Below, in pieces: positions 8,742 to 17,362 of a DNA stretch of 64,000 nucleotides (positions are counted from its first letter, which is position 1; the number at the start of each line of letters is the position of its first letter). The notes under the pieces were generated by a model. It was not told the DNA's origin. It did no database searches and saw only the letters and a program-made list of their open reading frames with translations. The DNA is taken from contig OZ238267.1 of assembly GCA_965178585.1 (NCBI GenBank), positions 3,038,001-3,102,000 on the forward strand, in the 5' to 3' direction. The position numbers and the translations under genes are program-made. The stretch is from Marifrigoribacter sp965178585. GTDB lineage: Bacteria; Bacteroidota; Bacteroidia; Flavobacteriales; Flavobacteriaceae.

Positions 8742-10634
8742 ATGAAAAAAATATACCTATTCATAATTCTTATAGCGGCAAGTACTACTCTTACTCTCGC
8801 ACAGAATAAAGACACCAAAAAAGCGGATGATTTATATAAAAGATTAGCCTATACAGAATCTGCTGAAGCCTATCAAAAATTACTTAAAAAAGGAAAAGGC
8901 AACAAATACGTTTTTGAGCAATTAGCCAATAGCTATTTCTTTATCAACGATACTAAAAAAGCTGAAACCTATTATAAAAGAGTCGTAAAAGGTAAAAAAG
9001 TAAAACCTGAAACAGTTTATAACTACGCTCAAGTTTTAAAAGCCAATGGTAAATACGGAGATTATAATACTTGGATGAAAAAGTTTGCTGAAATGAAACC
9101 AGCTGATTCTAGATCGGTGGCTTTTATGGAAGATCCTAACTACCTTCCTAAGTACTTAGAAAATGCTAAAAAGTTTTCGCTTACTAATATGAAAGACATC
9201 AATACAGAGTATTCTGAATTTGGAGGTACGGTAATTGAAAAATCTTTCTACTTCTCTTCGGCTAGAAATACGGCTAGAAAAAAATACGGTTGGAACGAAG
9301 AACCATTTTTAGATGTATATGTCGCGGATATCGTAGGGGGAACTGTAAAAAATGCAGAGCTAATTGCGGGGGATGTAAATACTAAATATCACGAAGGTAA
9401 TGTTGCCATTACTGCAGATGGTAAAAGAATGTATTTTGACAGAAACGATTACTTTAAAGGTAAATACAAAAAAAGTGAAGAAGGGGTAAGTCAAATTAAC
9501 CTATTTACTGCCGTAAAAGAAAACGGTGTGTGGAAAGACATCCAACCAGTAAGTTTTAATAATAGTGAGCATTCTTTTGGACAACCTGCCTTAAGCCCGG
9601 ATGGTAACACGCTATACTTTGTAAGTGATATGCCAGGTGGAAAAGGAATGTCGGACATTTATAAAGTAGCTGTTAATAAAGACGGTTCGCTTGGAAAACC
9701 AGAAAACTTAGGGGATAATATTAACACCGAAGGAAAAGAGGTATTCCCTTTTATAGACTCAAACGGAACACTTTACTTCTCTAGTGACGGACATATGGGA
9801 CTGGGAGAACTCGATGTTTTCTATGCAGAGGCAAACGGTTCAAGTTTTGGAGGGGTTCGTAATATTGGTACCGATGTAAATAGTGCAAGTGATGATTTTG
9901 CTTTTAAATACGATCCGAAAACAAAAGAAGGATATGTGTCTTCTAATAGAAAAGGTAGCGTTGGAAGTGATGATATTTATGCAGCTAAACTAATCGCTCC
10001 TTTATGTGATTACGAACTTAATGTTCAAGTTATCGATGAGTATACTAAAAAACCATTAGCAGGTGCTCGCGTAGATCTTATTGATAATGCAGAAAACAAA
10101 CTAACGACTAAAACAACAGATAACAACGGATTTGTAAAACTAGTGGTTGAATGTGACAAAGAAAACCAAGTGCTAGGGTTCTTACAAGGTTATGAAAGTA
10201 ACAGCCTAACAGTAGCTCCTACCAATCAAGGACCGGTGAGTAAAACACTTATGCTTCGTCCTATCGAAGAAATTATCGCAGAGGATAAAGTGGTGCTTAA
10301 CCCTATTATGTTTGATTACGATAAACACAACATCAAATCGCAAGCGGCTTTCGAATTGGACAAACTAGTAGCAATTATGAAAAAATATCCTTCGATGGAA
10401 ATTAAAGTAGAAAGCCATACCGATCATAATGGTACCCCAGAATATAATATGGGACTCTCAGAAAGAAGAGCGGCTTCTACCGTACAATACATCATCTCTA
10501 AAGGAATCGATAAAGAAAGACTTACCAGCCAAGGATATGGTAAATCTAGACCACTGGTGAATTGTGGTGCTAATTGTACCGACCAAGACAATGCTAAAAA
10601 TAGACGATCGGAATTCCTGATTACTAAAAGATAA
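8742..10634 (+). CDS. PorE-like OmpA family protein (cassette 2)
   Basis: Identical in protein sequence to the copy at 3684-5576: signal peptide, TPR-like region, propeller blades, carboxypeptidase regulatory-like domain and OmpA domain. Two unchanged full-length copies within 5 kb point to very recent duplication or ongoing gene conversion, since a redundant copy would otherwise collect silent changes. Confidence 0.88.
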   Translation: MKKIYLFIILIAASTTLTLAQNKDTKKADDLYKRLAYTESAEAYQKLLKKGKGNKYVFEQLANSYFFINDTKKAETYYKRVVKGKKVKPETVYNYAQVLKANGKYGDYNTWMKKFAEMKPADSRSVAFMEDPNYLPKYLENAKKFSLTNMKDINTEYSEFGGTVIEKSFYFSSARNTARKKYGWNEEPFLDVYVADIVGGTVKNAELIAGDVNTKYHEGNVAITADGKRMYFDRNDYFKGKYKKSEEGVSQINLFTAVKENGVWKDIQPVSFNNSEHSFGQPALSPDGNTLYFVSDMPGGKGMSDIYKVAVNKDGSLGKPENLGDNINTEGKEVFPFIDSNGTLYFSSDGHMGLGELDVFYAEANGSSFGGVRNIGTDVNSASDDFAFKYDPKTKEGYVSSNRKGSVGSDDIYAAKLIAPLCDYELNVQVIDEYTKKPLAGARVDLIDNAENKLTTKTTDNNGFVKLVVECDKENQVLGFLQGYESNSLTVAPTNQGPVSKTLMLRPIEEIIAEDKVVLNPIMFDYDKHNIKSQAAFELDKLVAIMKKYPSMEIKVESHTDHNGTPEYNMGLSERRAASTVQYIISKGIDKERLTSQGYGKSRPLVNCGANCTDQDNAKNRRSEFLITKR

Positions 10635-10649
10635 AGTACTATAAATAAA

Positions 10650-10682
10650 AAAGCCTTTGACCAAAAATCAAAGGCTTTTTTA
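10650..10682. terminator. Bidirectional terminator between cassette 2 and the OlsF-like gene
   Basis: AAAGCCTTTGA and TCAAAGGCTTT form an 11-bp stem with loop CCAAAAA, an A run on the left and a T run on the right, so it can stop transcription from both sides. The stop codon of the converging gene (10680) lies at its edge. Confidence 0.88.
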
Positions 10683-12494
10683 TTCCTCTTCTTCGTTAGA
10701 GGGTTGAAATTTTTTTTCCCATTCGGCCTGAAATTCCTCCATAACAGGTTTTACAGTACTTTCAGGTAAATCTGCTATTCGTATATACATTAATCCATCT
10801 ACAGCATTATTAAAAAGTGGATCTACATTAAAGGCCACTACTTTTGCGTTTTGTTTGATGTATTTTTTTATAAGAACTGGTAATCGTAAGCTTCCAGGTT
10901 CTACCTCATCAATAATTTTATCAAATTTATTTAAATCGGCTTCACTAGCATCAAAAACAAAATCCTTATCAGCATCCTTTAATTTAACCTTATATTCCTT
11001 TTTTGGATTTATATACTGTGCTACATAAGGATCGTAATAATTAGATTTCATAAACTCAATCATTAACGATTTAGAGAATTCAGAAAATTGATTACTAATA
11101 CTTACTCCCCCAATTAAATATTTATGCTCAGGATGTCTTAAGGTAGTATGTACTATTCCTTTCCAAAGTAAAAATAATGGCATCGGGCGCATTTGGTATT
11201 CCTTAATAATAAAAGCCCTTCCCATTTCAATGGATTTGCTCATCATAGGGTACAATTCCTGTTCAAATCGAAATAGTTCTTGCAAATAAAAACCATTGAT
11301 TCCATACCTCGAATATATATGAGAACCTAAACCCATACGGTAAGCACCCGCAATTTTTTTTGCATCCTTATCCCATAAAAACATATGGTGATAATACGCA
11401 TCGAATTTGTCTAAATCAATTGCCTTATTTGTACCCTCTCCTATTTCTCTAAAAGTAATTTCTCTAAGCATTCCAATTTCTTGAATGATATTTGGGATAC
11501 TTGGAGCATCTGCTAAATAAACTTCATAGTTTTTACTCTTAAGAAGCCTCTTGTCATTTATTTTAAGAGAATTTATCTCCTTTTCAAGTATTGAAACAGC
11601 GACCGGTTTTACTATTTTTTTCGGTGGTTTTGGAAATTTTAAATTTTTTGGTAAACTATCAATTAATTTTTTCTTCTCAAAAGGATTAGCTAGCATATAC
11701 GTTTTAGTACGTAAAAAGCTGGTAAAATCTTCTAGTGACTTATATTCGTCTTGCGCTTTTACTGAAATTGCATTCCCAATCCTTACTTTAATTAATCGTT
11801 CTTTTTGAGTTAAAAGTTCAGAAGGTAATTTTGCGGTTCGTAAAGTATCACTCATCTTAGCCATTCTATAAAACAACTTACTGTTTTTAGCATGAAAATA
11901 AATAGGAACTACGGGTACTTTAGCTCTTTGTATTAATTTCATAGCGGCTTCTTCCCAAGGTTTATCAACTATTAATTTTCCGTCTCTATAAGTTGAAACT
12001 TCACCAGCTGGAAAAATTCCTAAAGGATATCCATCTTTTAAATGTTTTAAGGAAGCTTTAAACCCTCCTATGCTTGATTGTATTTCTTTTTTCCCTTCAA
12101 AAGGGTTCACCGGCATCACATAGGGTTTCATAGGTTCGATGCGGTGTAATAAAAAATTGGCTAAAATTTTAAAATCTGGTCGATGATCTAATAATAACTT
12201 CAATAATAAAATACCATCAATACCTCCTAAAGGATGATTAGATATGGTTATAAAAGGACCTGTTTTTGGGATTCTTCTTAAATCTTCTTCAGGGATTTCA
12301 AACTTTATTTCAAAGTCATCAATAAGTGCATTTATAAATTCAATATCTTTTAAATGCTTATTATCATCATAAATCTTATTAAGAGTGTCAAGATTTAATA
12401 TCTTCATTAAAGTCCAGCCTAAAGTAGTCCCCAAAAACCCGAGTTTATCGATGTTTATGGCTTTCGCTACTTCTTTTGCATTGACTAATCCCAT
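10680..12494 (-). CDS. OlsF-like bifunctional acyltransferase for aminolipids
   Basis: 604 residues with two enzyme domains. The N-terminal half is a PlsC-type O-acyltransferase (NHPLGGIDGI, standing where PlsC has its His-Asp motif, FPAGEVSTYRDGK, and VPVVPIYFHAKNS). The C-terminal half resembles OlsB/GNAT-type N-acyltransferases (LREITFREIGEGTNK, GAYRMGLG, MGRAFIIKEYQM). Fused enzymes of this order, named OlsF, make ornithine lipids in Flavobacterium and Serratia in two steps. Ornithine is therefore the likely head group, but glycine lipid synthesis, known in Bacteroides with split genes, cannot be excluded. It is cytoplasmic or peripheral to the inner membrane and has its own -7 box at 12532-12539. 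Confidence 0.75.
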   Translation of the reverse strand: MGLVNAKEVAKAINIDKLGFLGTTLGWTLMKILNLDTLNKIYDDNKHLKDIEFINALIDDFEIKFEIPEEDLRRIPKTGPFITISNHPLGGIDGILLLKLLLDHRPDFKILANFLLHRIEPMKPYVMPVNPFEGKKEIQSSIGGFKASLKHLKDGYPLGIFPAGEVSTYRDGKLIVDKPWEEAAMKLIQRAKVPVVPIYFHAKNSKLFYRMAKMSDTLRTAKLPSELLTQKERLIKVRIGNAISVKAQDEYKSLEDFTSFLRTKTYMLANPFEKKKLIDSLPKNLKFPKPPKKIVKPVAVSILEKEINSLKINDKRLLKSKNYEVYLADAPSIPNIIQEIGMLREITFREIGEGTNKAIDLDKFDAYYHHMFLWDKDAKKIAGAYRMGLGSHIYSRYGINGFYLQELFRFEQELYPMMSKSIEMGRAFIIKEYQMRPMPLFLLWKGIVHTTLRHPEHKYLIGGVSISNQFSEFSKSLMIEFMKSNYYDPYVAQYINPKKEYKVKLKDADKDFVFDASEADLNKFDKIIDEVEPGSLRLPVLIKKYIKQNAKVVAFNVDPLFNNAVDGLMYIRIADLPESTVKPVMEEFQAEWEKKFQPSNEEEE

Positions 12495-12523
12495 GAATGG
12501 TTTTTAATTATATTCTTTATTGA

Positions 12524-12561
12524 GAATAAAGCAAATATAGTTAAAACAACTTGCTTTATTC
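12524..12561 (-). terminator. Hairpin at the end of the aspartate kinase gene, overlapping the olsF-like promoter
   Basis: GAATAAAGCAA and TTGCTTTATTC are a perfect 11-bp inverted repeat around a 16-base loop. The right arm holds the kinase stop codon (12556-12558). No long T run follows on the minus strand, so termination may be partial. The -7 box of the next gene (TATATTTG on the minus strand) lies in the loop and left arm. Confidence 0.5.
12532..12539 (-). promoter_or_regulatory. -7 box (TATATTTG) of the OlsF-like gene
   Basis: It matches the Bacteroidetes TAnnTTTG consensus exactly and lies 37 bases before the ATG at 12494. Confidence 0.6.
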
Positions 12562-13812
12562 CTTAACTACTAACTGAACAGTTTCTCTACTTTCTTGCTT
12601 TAAAAGCATTTCTTTTCCAACTAATAAATTCTTAATTTCATTGGGTGTAGAATGCCGAATGGTATAAATAGTAACGTCTTCATTCCAAGTCACTCTAAAA
12701 GTTTCTCTTAGCTTCCCTAGTAATAAATCTAAATTATCGAATTTATTATCTATACAAACAGAAAAACTAATAGCCGAATTCTGGATTAAATTCACCTTCA
12801 TTTTAAATTGATGTAATAATTTAAAAACCTCTGCTATATTATCTTCCATCATAAATGAAAAATCTAATGAAGAAAGTGAAATTAACACCTGCTTTTTCTT
12901 TAAAATAAAACAAGAAATTAAAGGATCCAAAGCCACTCCTTTTCCAACACAAGTTCCTACTTCTTTTGGGTTAAAAAACGATTTAACATATAAAGGAATT
13001 TCTTTTCGTTGAAGAGGTTGAAGGGTTTTTGGATGAATTACAGAAGCTCCATAAAAAGCTAATTCTATTGCTTCTCGATAAGATATATGATTTAATAACT
13101 GGGTCTTTTTAAAATGTCTAGGATCTGCATTTAATACTCCTGGCACATCTTTCCAAATAGTTACACTTTGAGCATTTAAACAGTATGCAAAAATAGCTGC
13201 TGTATAATCACTCCCTTCCCTTCCTAAAGTAGTAGTGAAATTATGTAAGTTTTCCGAAGCAATGAAACCTTGAGTAATACTAATTCCTTTTTTAGGAACA
13301 CTTGCTATAATATTTTTTTTAGTTTCATTCCAATCTACTATAGCATCACGATAATTGGTATTGGTTTTAATACAAGATCGAACATCCAGAAACTTATTAT
13401 CAAGTCCGATTTCGGATAAATACTCAGAAATAATGGTAGTTGAAATCATCTCACCAAAACTTACTACTTGATCATAAACAAAAGCATGATTTGTAGACTT
13501 ATTATTTTCTAAAAATAGTTGAAGTTCATTTTTAAACTTCAAAAGCAAGTTAAAAATAGGGTGAGAAGTATTGCTAAATAACTCAGAAATAATCTGAAAA
13601 TGAAAATCATAAACTGAAGCTACAGATGCTTTTACTTCACTCGGGTTTAAAAAATAATTTGAAACAAGTTGTTCTAATTCATTAGTCATTTTTCCCATTG
13701 CAGAAACGACGATAACCAAATCTTTTTCTTCTGTAGTTTTAATAACAGAGACTAAGTTTTTTACTCCTTCTGCATTCTTAACAGATGCTCCACCAAATTT
13801 AAATACTTTCAT
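12556..13812 (-). CDS. Aspartate kinase
   Basis: 418 residues. The N-terminal amino acid kinase domain is clear from MKVFKFGGASVKNAEGV, VIVVSAMGKMTNELE, TTLGREGSDYTAAIFAYCL and WKDVPGVLNADPRH. The C-terminal part (about 310-400) has the ACT-type regulatory region (VLISLSSLDFSFM, KVNLIQNSAISFSVCI). It phosphorylates aspartate as the first step to lysine, threonine and methionine. No homoserine dehydrogenase domain is fused, so this is the monofunctional form. It follows the GNAT gene by 28 bases on the same strand and is probably cotranscribed with it. Confidence 0.88.
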   Translation of the reverse strand: MKVFKFGGASVKNAEGVKNLVSVIKTTEEKDLVIVVSAMGKMTNELEQLVSNYFLNPSEVKASVASVYDFHFQIISELFSNTSHPIFNLLLKFKNELQLFLENNKSTNHAFVYDQVVSFGEMISTTIISEYLSEIGLDNKFLDVRSCIKTNTNYRDAIVDWNETKKNIIASVPKKGISITQGFIASENLHNFTTTLGREGSDYTAAIFAYCLNAQSVTIWKDVPGVLNADPRHFKKTQLLNHISYREAIELAFYGASVIHPKTLQPLQRKEIPLYVKSFFNPKEVGTCVGKGVALDPLISCFILKKKQVLISLSSLDFSFMMEDNIAEVFKLLHQFKMKVNLIQNSAISFSVCIDNKFDNLDLLLGKLRETFRVTWNEDVTIYTIRHSTPNEIKNLLVGKEMLLKQESRETVQLVVKE

Positions 13813-13840
13813 ATTTACAGCCCGTAAAAACGGTTATTTC

Positions 13841-14332
13841 TTAGTTATTACTTTTTAAATAATTTTTAATTCCTTCATTATCCATTTGAACCAGATACCA
13901 ATCCTTCAAAAAGGTCGCTCCACTTTTTTCATAAAAATAAATTGCATCTTTATTCCAATCCAAGACCACCCATTCTAATCGTTTAACATTTTTATCGGCA
14001 GCATATTGTATCACTCGTGAATATAAGGCTTTCCCTACTCCTGTTCCTCTTTGATTCTTTTTAACAATTAAATCTTCTAAATGCACACTTCTTCCCTTCC
14101 AAGTTGAAAATCGATCATAAACCAATGCCATTCCTACTAGTTCTGTTTCAATTTCAGCTACAAAACAAGTAAACAATGGATTGTTTCCGAAGCCTTCTTC
14201 AATTAAAGTTTTTTCATTAATACTAACCGAATTGGGTTCATTTTCAAAAGCAGCTAATTCTTTTATTAACTCTAAAACTTGAGGCATGTCCTCTGGAGTA
14301 CTTAATCTTACTATATTGTTCAAAGTTTTCAA
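13841..14332 (-). CDS. GNAT family N-acetyltransferase (diamine acetyltransferase-like)
   Basis: 163 residues. The acetyl-CoA binding motif A is VHLEDLIVKKNQRGTGVGKALY, with ELIKELAAFENEP near the start and RLEWVVLDWNKDAIYFYEKSGA near the end. This layout matches the spermidine/thialysine acetyltransferase branch of GNAT. The substrate cannot be fixed from sequence. It is the first gene of a short minus-strand unit with aspartate kinase and is divergent from the bisphosphatase gene. Confidence 0.8.
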   Translation of the reverse strand: MKTLNNIVRLSTPEDMPQVLELIKELAAFENEPNSVSINEKTLIEEGFGNNPLFTCFVAEIETELVGMALVYDRFSTWKGRSVHLEDLIVKKNQRGTGVGKALYSRVIQYAADKNVKRLEWVVLDWNKDAIYFYEKSGATFLKDWYLVQMDNEGIKNYLKSNN

Positions 14333-14343
14333 TTTGATTTCAC

Positions 14344-14381
14344 AAATATCGGTTCTATTTCTTTAAAAATTAACGATATTT
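14344..14381. promoter_or_regulatory. Divergent promoter pair between GNAT and fbp genes
   Basis: AAATATCG (14344-14351) and CGATATTT (14374-14381) are exact mirror copies. Read outward, each gives CGATATTTG, close to the -7 consensus but one base off at the first T. They face opposite ways and sit near the two start codons. Confidence 0.4.
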
Positions 14382-14408
14382 GCATCAAATTCTTGACAAC
14401 CTACTGTA

Positions 14409-15419
14409 ATGACACAACAAAACAAAACACTCGGAGAATTTATTATAAACAAACAAAGTGAATTTAAATATTCTTCCGGTGAATTATCACGACTTATAAA
14501 TTCTATTCGATTAGCTGGAAAAATTGTAAATCACGAAGTTAATAAAGCGGGACTGGTAGATATACTTGGCAACGCTGGGGAAGAAAATATTCAAGGTGAG
14601 GACCAACAAAAATTAGATGTTTACGCTAATGAAGTTTTTATAAACACGCTTGTAAATCGTGAAATAGTTTGTGGTATTGCTAGTGAAGAAGAAGATGATT
14701 TTATAACCATAAAAGGAGGTAATAAAAAGCACGATAATAAATATGTTGTGTTAATGGACCCTTTAGATGGATCTTCTAACATTGATGTTAACGTGTCTGT
14801 AGGAACTATTTTTTCTATCTATAGAAGAATTACACCAGACGGAACTCCAGTAACAATAGAAGATTTTTTACAACCTGGAAAACATCAAGTTGCTGCAGGA
14901 TATATTGTCTATGGAACTTCTACGATGATTGTTTATTCTACTGGCCATGGAGTTAATGGGTTTACATTAAATCCTGCTATTGGAACCTATTATCTTTCAC
15001 ACCCAAATATGAAATTTCCAGATAAAGGAAATATCTATTCTGTTAATGAAGGAAATTATATTCATTTCCCAAAAGGTGTAAAAAAATACATTAAATATTG
15101 TCAAGAAGAAGAGGGGGATAGACCTTATACTTCTAGATATATTGGATCTTTAGTATCCGATTTTCATAGAAATATGATTAAAGGAGGTATTTATTTTTAC
15201 CCATCTACATCCAAAAATCCTGATGGTAAATTACGTCTACTTTACGAATGTAACCCTATGGCGTTTTTAGCTGAAAGAGCTGGTGGAAAAGCTAGTAATG
15301 GGTATGATAGAATTCTAGATATAAAACCAACTGAGTTGCATCAGAGAGTTCCTTTTTTCTGTGGGAATAGTTATATGGTTGAGAAGCTAGAGTCTTTTAT
15401 GAAAAAGAAAAAACAATAG
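14409..15419 (+). CDS. fbp: Class 1 fructose-1,6-bisphosphatase
   Basis: 336 residues, the normal length of class 1 FBPase. Diagnostic sequences are ASEEEDD, the metal site VLMDPLDGSSNIDVNVSVGT, RYIGSLVSDFHRNMIKGG and KLRLLYECNPMAFLAERAGG, which contribute the sugar phosphate pocket. It hydrolyses fructose 1,6-bisphosphate in gluconeogenesis in the cytosol. It ends two bases before the converging TerB gene, with a weak CAATAG/CTATTG inverted repeat at the junction. Confidence 0.95.
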   Translation: MTQQNKTLGEFIINKQSEFKYSSGELSRLINSIRLAGKIVNHEVNKAGLVDILGNAGEENIQGEDQQKLDVYANEVFINTLVNREIVCGIASEEEDDFITIKGGNKKHDNKYVVLMDPLDGSSNIDVNVSVGTIFSIYRRITPDGTPVTIEDFLQPGKHQVAAGYIVYGTSTMIVYSTGHGVNGFTLNPAIGTYYLSHPNMKFPDKGNIYSVNEGNYIHFPKGVKKYIKYCQEEEGDRPYTSRYIGSLVSDFHRNMIKGGIYFYPSTSKNPDGKLRLLYECNPMAFLAERAGGKASNGYDRILDIKPTELHQRVPFFCGNSYMVEKLESFMKKKKQ

Positions 15420-15420
15420 A

Positions 15421-15855
15421 TTATTTATTTAACCTATTGTTAATCAAATACTTATATTCGTTTAAACTGATTTTCCCAGTATAAATTTCGATTGAATTCT
15501 TAATCAACTCATTTGCATTTATTGAATTATATCCTAATCCTATTGCATATTTTTTAATCAAAACTAATTCTTTTACATCAATTTCATGATCGGTAAAAAT
15601 CATATCGAATAAATCATGCATACGTTCCAATCTTTCTTCAGCAGAATTTGAAGGTACAATAGGATACTGAGCTGGATTTTTTAAAATCTTAGCTACATCA
15701 GACTTATTAACTCCTAATTTAGTTGCTAATGTCTTTAATAAAGCTTGTTCGTCTTCAGAAATATTTCCATCTGTCATTGCTATGGAGGCAATAGAAGCAA
15801 AATGAGCTTTATTTCTAGTTTGGTGACCTTTCTTAAATAATTCGTAAAATGACAT
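15421..15855 (-). CDS. TerB family protein
   Basis: 144 residues, all helical in character, with the acidic TerB pattern MTDGNISEDEQALLKTLATKLG and DLFDMIFTDHEIDVKELVLIKKYAIGLGY. TerB-like domains bind metal ions and often sit in stress or membrane-linked complexes. No other tellurite genes are nearby, so a role in tellurite resistance is not supported here. It is a single gene with a -7 box at 15874-15881. Confidence 0.8.
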   Translation of the reverse strand: MSFYELFKKGHQTRNKAHFASIASIAMTDGNISEDEQALLKTLATKLGVNKSDVAKILKNPAQYPIVPSNSAEERLERMHDLFDMIFTDHEIDVKELVLIKKYAIGLGYNSINANELIKNSIEIYTGKISLNEYKYLINNRLNK

Positions 15856-15873
15856 ATTCTATATTTTATGCCA

Positions 15874-15881
15874 CAAAGATA
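15874..15881 (-). promoter_or_regulatory. -7 box (TATCTTTG) of the TerB gene
   Basis: Exact TAnnTTTG match on the minus strand, 18 bases before the start at 15855. Confidence 0.55.
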
Positions 15882-16035
15882 AAACTAATCAAGTGTTATT
15901 TTAAAATTAATTTAAAGGAAATATGTAATCTTAATTATTAATAAAACAGATTCATCTAAATTATTTATATTTATAAAATAATTAATTCTATGACGCTCAA
16001 AATAAACTTGTTAGGAAATAATAAAACCTCATATT

Positions 16036-16467
16036 ATGAAATATACTGTTGAAATTGACATCGACCTCCCTAGAGAAAAAGTAATTGAACTTTTCGACAA
16101 TCCTGATAATATGAAACACTGGCAAGAAGGTTTTATAAGTTTGGAACATTTAACGGGAACGCCTGGAGAAAAGGATGCTACTTCTAAACTTCTATATAAA
16201 ATGGGAAAAAGGGAAATCGAGATGATTGAAACCATTATAAAGAGAGATTTACCTAATGAATTTTCTGCAACTTATGTAGCAAAAGGAGTATGGAATTTAA
16301 ATAAGAATTATTTTACAGAACTTAATGAAAACACAACCAATTGGAAAACAGATGTGGAATTTAAATTTAAGGGATTTATGAAAATCATTTCCTTTTTAAT
16401 GCCAGGCTCTTTTAAAAAACAGTCTTTTAAATTCATGAAAGATTTTAAAGCTTTTGCGGAACAATAA
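16036..16467 (+). CDS. SRPBCC family protein
   Basis: 143 residues. MKYTVEIDIDLPREKVIELFDNPDNMKHWQEG is the typical opening of the START/Bet v1-like SRPBCC fold, and the amphipathic C-terminal helix (FMKDFKAFAEQ) is present. Such proteins bind hydrophobic ligands or act as co-chaperones. There is no signal peptide and no ligand can be named. It is followed after 3 bases by a secreted protein and then a VOC protein, apparently one operon. Confidence 0.8.
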   Translation: MKYTVEIDIDLPREKVIELFDNPDNMKHWQEGFISLEHLTGTPGEKDATSKLLYKMGKREIEMIETIIKRDLPNEFSATYVAKGVWNLNKNYFTELNENTTNWKTDVEFKFKGFMKIISFLMPGSFKKQSFKFMKDFKAFAEQ

Positions 16468-16470
16468 TTT

Positions 16471-16929
16471 ATGCTTTTTTTCATAATCAATACTTATAAA
16501 TTGAAAAGAACAATCTTTCTACTTCTATTAATTATTACTAGCACCGCTTTTTCTCAAACCGAAATATACACAGGGGTTTATAAAATTCATCACGATATTA
16601 ACGATGAAGGTACTCTAGATTATAAACTAACGTTAAAAAAAGATAGCACCTATACGTTTCATAGTTACAGAAAAATAAATGCAAAAAATCCAGAAGAAAA
16701 CCTTTACGGAAAAGGTACTTGGAACATAGAAAAAAACAATGTGCTCTATTTTTATACCAATACAGAAAATGATCTAGACGAGAAACATTCTTTAGATTTT
16801 ACTAATACCAAGGCACGATATATCACAAAAAATCCTAGAGACCAATCGGACAAGGAAATTAAAACTCATTTAAGAATATATGAATCAAATATTCCTTGGT
16901 TGAAAGGGAGAAAATTTTTAAAAAATTAA
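16471..16929 (+). CDS. Small secreted protein of unknown function
   Basis: 152 residues with a signal peptide ending at TSTAFSQ and about 120 mature residues. The sequence TGVYKIHHDINDEGTLDYKLTLKKDSTYTFHSY followed by GKGTWNIEKNNVLYFY looks like a small lipocalin-like beta barrel as found in many Bacteroidetes periplasmic proteins. The ATG at 16471 gives a long signal; a TTG at 16501 (MKRTIFLLLLI) would give a more usual one. It sits between SRPBCC and VOC genes with almost no gaps. Confidence 0.7.
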   Translation: MLFFIINTYKLKRTIFLLLLIITSTAFSQTEIYTGVYKIHHDINDEGTLDYKLTLKKDSTYTFHSYRKINAKNPEENLYGKGTWNIEKNNVLYFYTNTENDLDEKHSLDFTNTKARYITKNPRDQSDKEIKTHLRIYESNIPWLKGRKFLKN

Positions 16930-16934
16930 AACAT

Positions 16935-17306
16935 ATGAAACTAGGAGCATTCTCAGTAAGTCTAGCAGTGAAAGACTTGACTAAATCAAAAGATTTTTAC
17001 GAAAAAATTGGCTTTAGCAAATTTGCAGGTGACCAGTCTATGAATTATTTAATCATGAAAAATGGCGATACTATTATTGGTTTATTTCAAGGCATGTTTG
17101 ACGAAAATATTTTAACCTTTAATCCTGGTTGGGATCAAAATGCAAACCCTTTATCAGATTATAATGATGTTAGGCAAATACAAAGTCATCTTAAAAAAAG
17201 TGGTATCAACTTAGAAGTTGAGGCAGATGAAAAAAATAATGGTCCGGCAAGTTTTGTGATTAAAGATCCTGATGGAAATACCATTTTAATCGATCAACAT
17301 ATTTAA
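16935..17306 (+). CDS. VOC family protein (glyoxalase/bleomycin resistance fold)
   Basis: 123 residues. I chose the ATG at 16935 because MKLGAFSVSLAVKDLTKSKDFYEKIGF is the standard VOC opening; the longer frame to 16896 overlaps the previous gene. The second half closes with PASFVIKDPDGNTILIDQ. The His/Glu metal ligands of true glyoxalases are not obvious (SVSL in place of a His), so the activity is unknown. It is the third gene of a small operon. Confidence 0.8.
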   Translation: MKLGAFSVSLAVKDLTKSKDFYEKIGFSKFAGDQSMNYLIMKNGDTIIGLFQGMFDENILTFNPGWDQNANPLSDYNDVRQIQSHLKKSGINLEVEADEKNNGPASFVIKDPDGNTILIDQHI

Positions 17307-17349
17307 ATAAAATAAGTAATAAGCTGTTTCAATATTTTATTTGAAATAC

Positions 17350-17357
17350 TACCTTTG
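17350..17357 (+). promoter_or_regulatory. -7 box (TACCTTTG) of mfd
   Basis: Exact TAnnTTTG match only 6 bases before the mfd ATG at 17363, implying a very short leader. Confidence 0.5.
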
Positions 17358-17362
17358 CCCCA

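Larger units (their letters stand above)
7223..10661 (+). repeat. 3,439-bp direct repeat, copy 2
   Basis: Second copy of the block at 2165-5603. It carries the adhesin 3' end, porP/sprF, the PorE-like gene and the left terminator arm. The shared sequence starts within the codons for DDFKSC of the adhesin and ends inside the terminator loop. Confidence 0.95.

Noticed and set aside
860..10661. Insertion sequence or transposon as cause of the repeat
   Set aside because: No transposase, terminal inverted repeats or target-site duplication are seen at the block edges.
16896..16934. Longer N-terminus for the VOC protein
   Set aside because: It overlaps the previous gene and adds a basic stretch not seen in the family; the ATG at 16935 begins exactly at the conserved fold.
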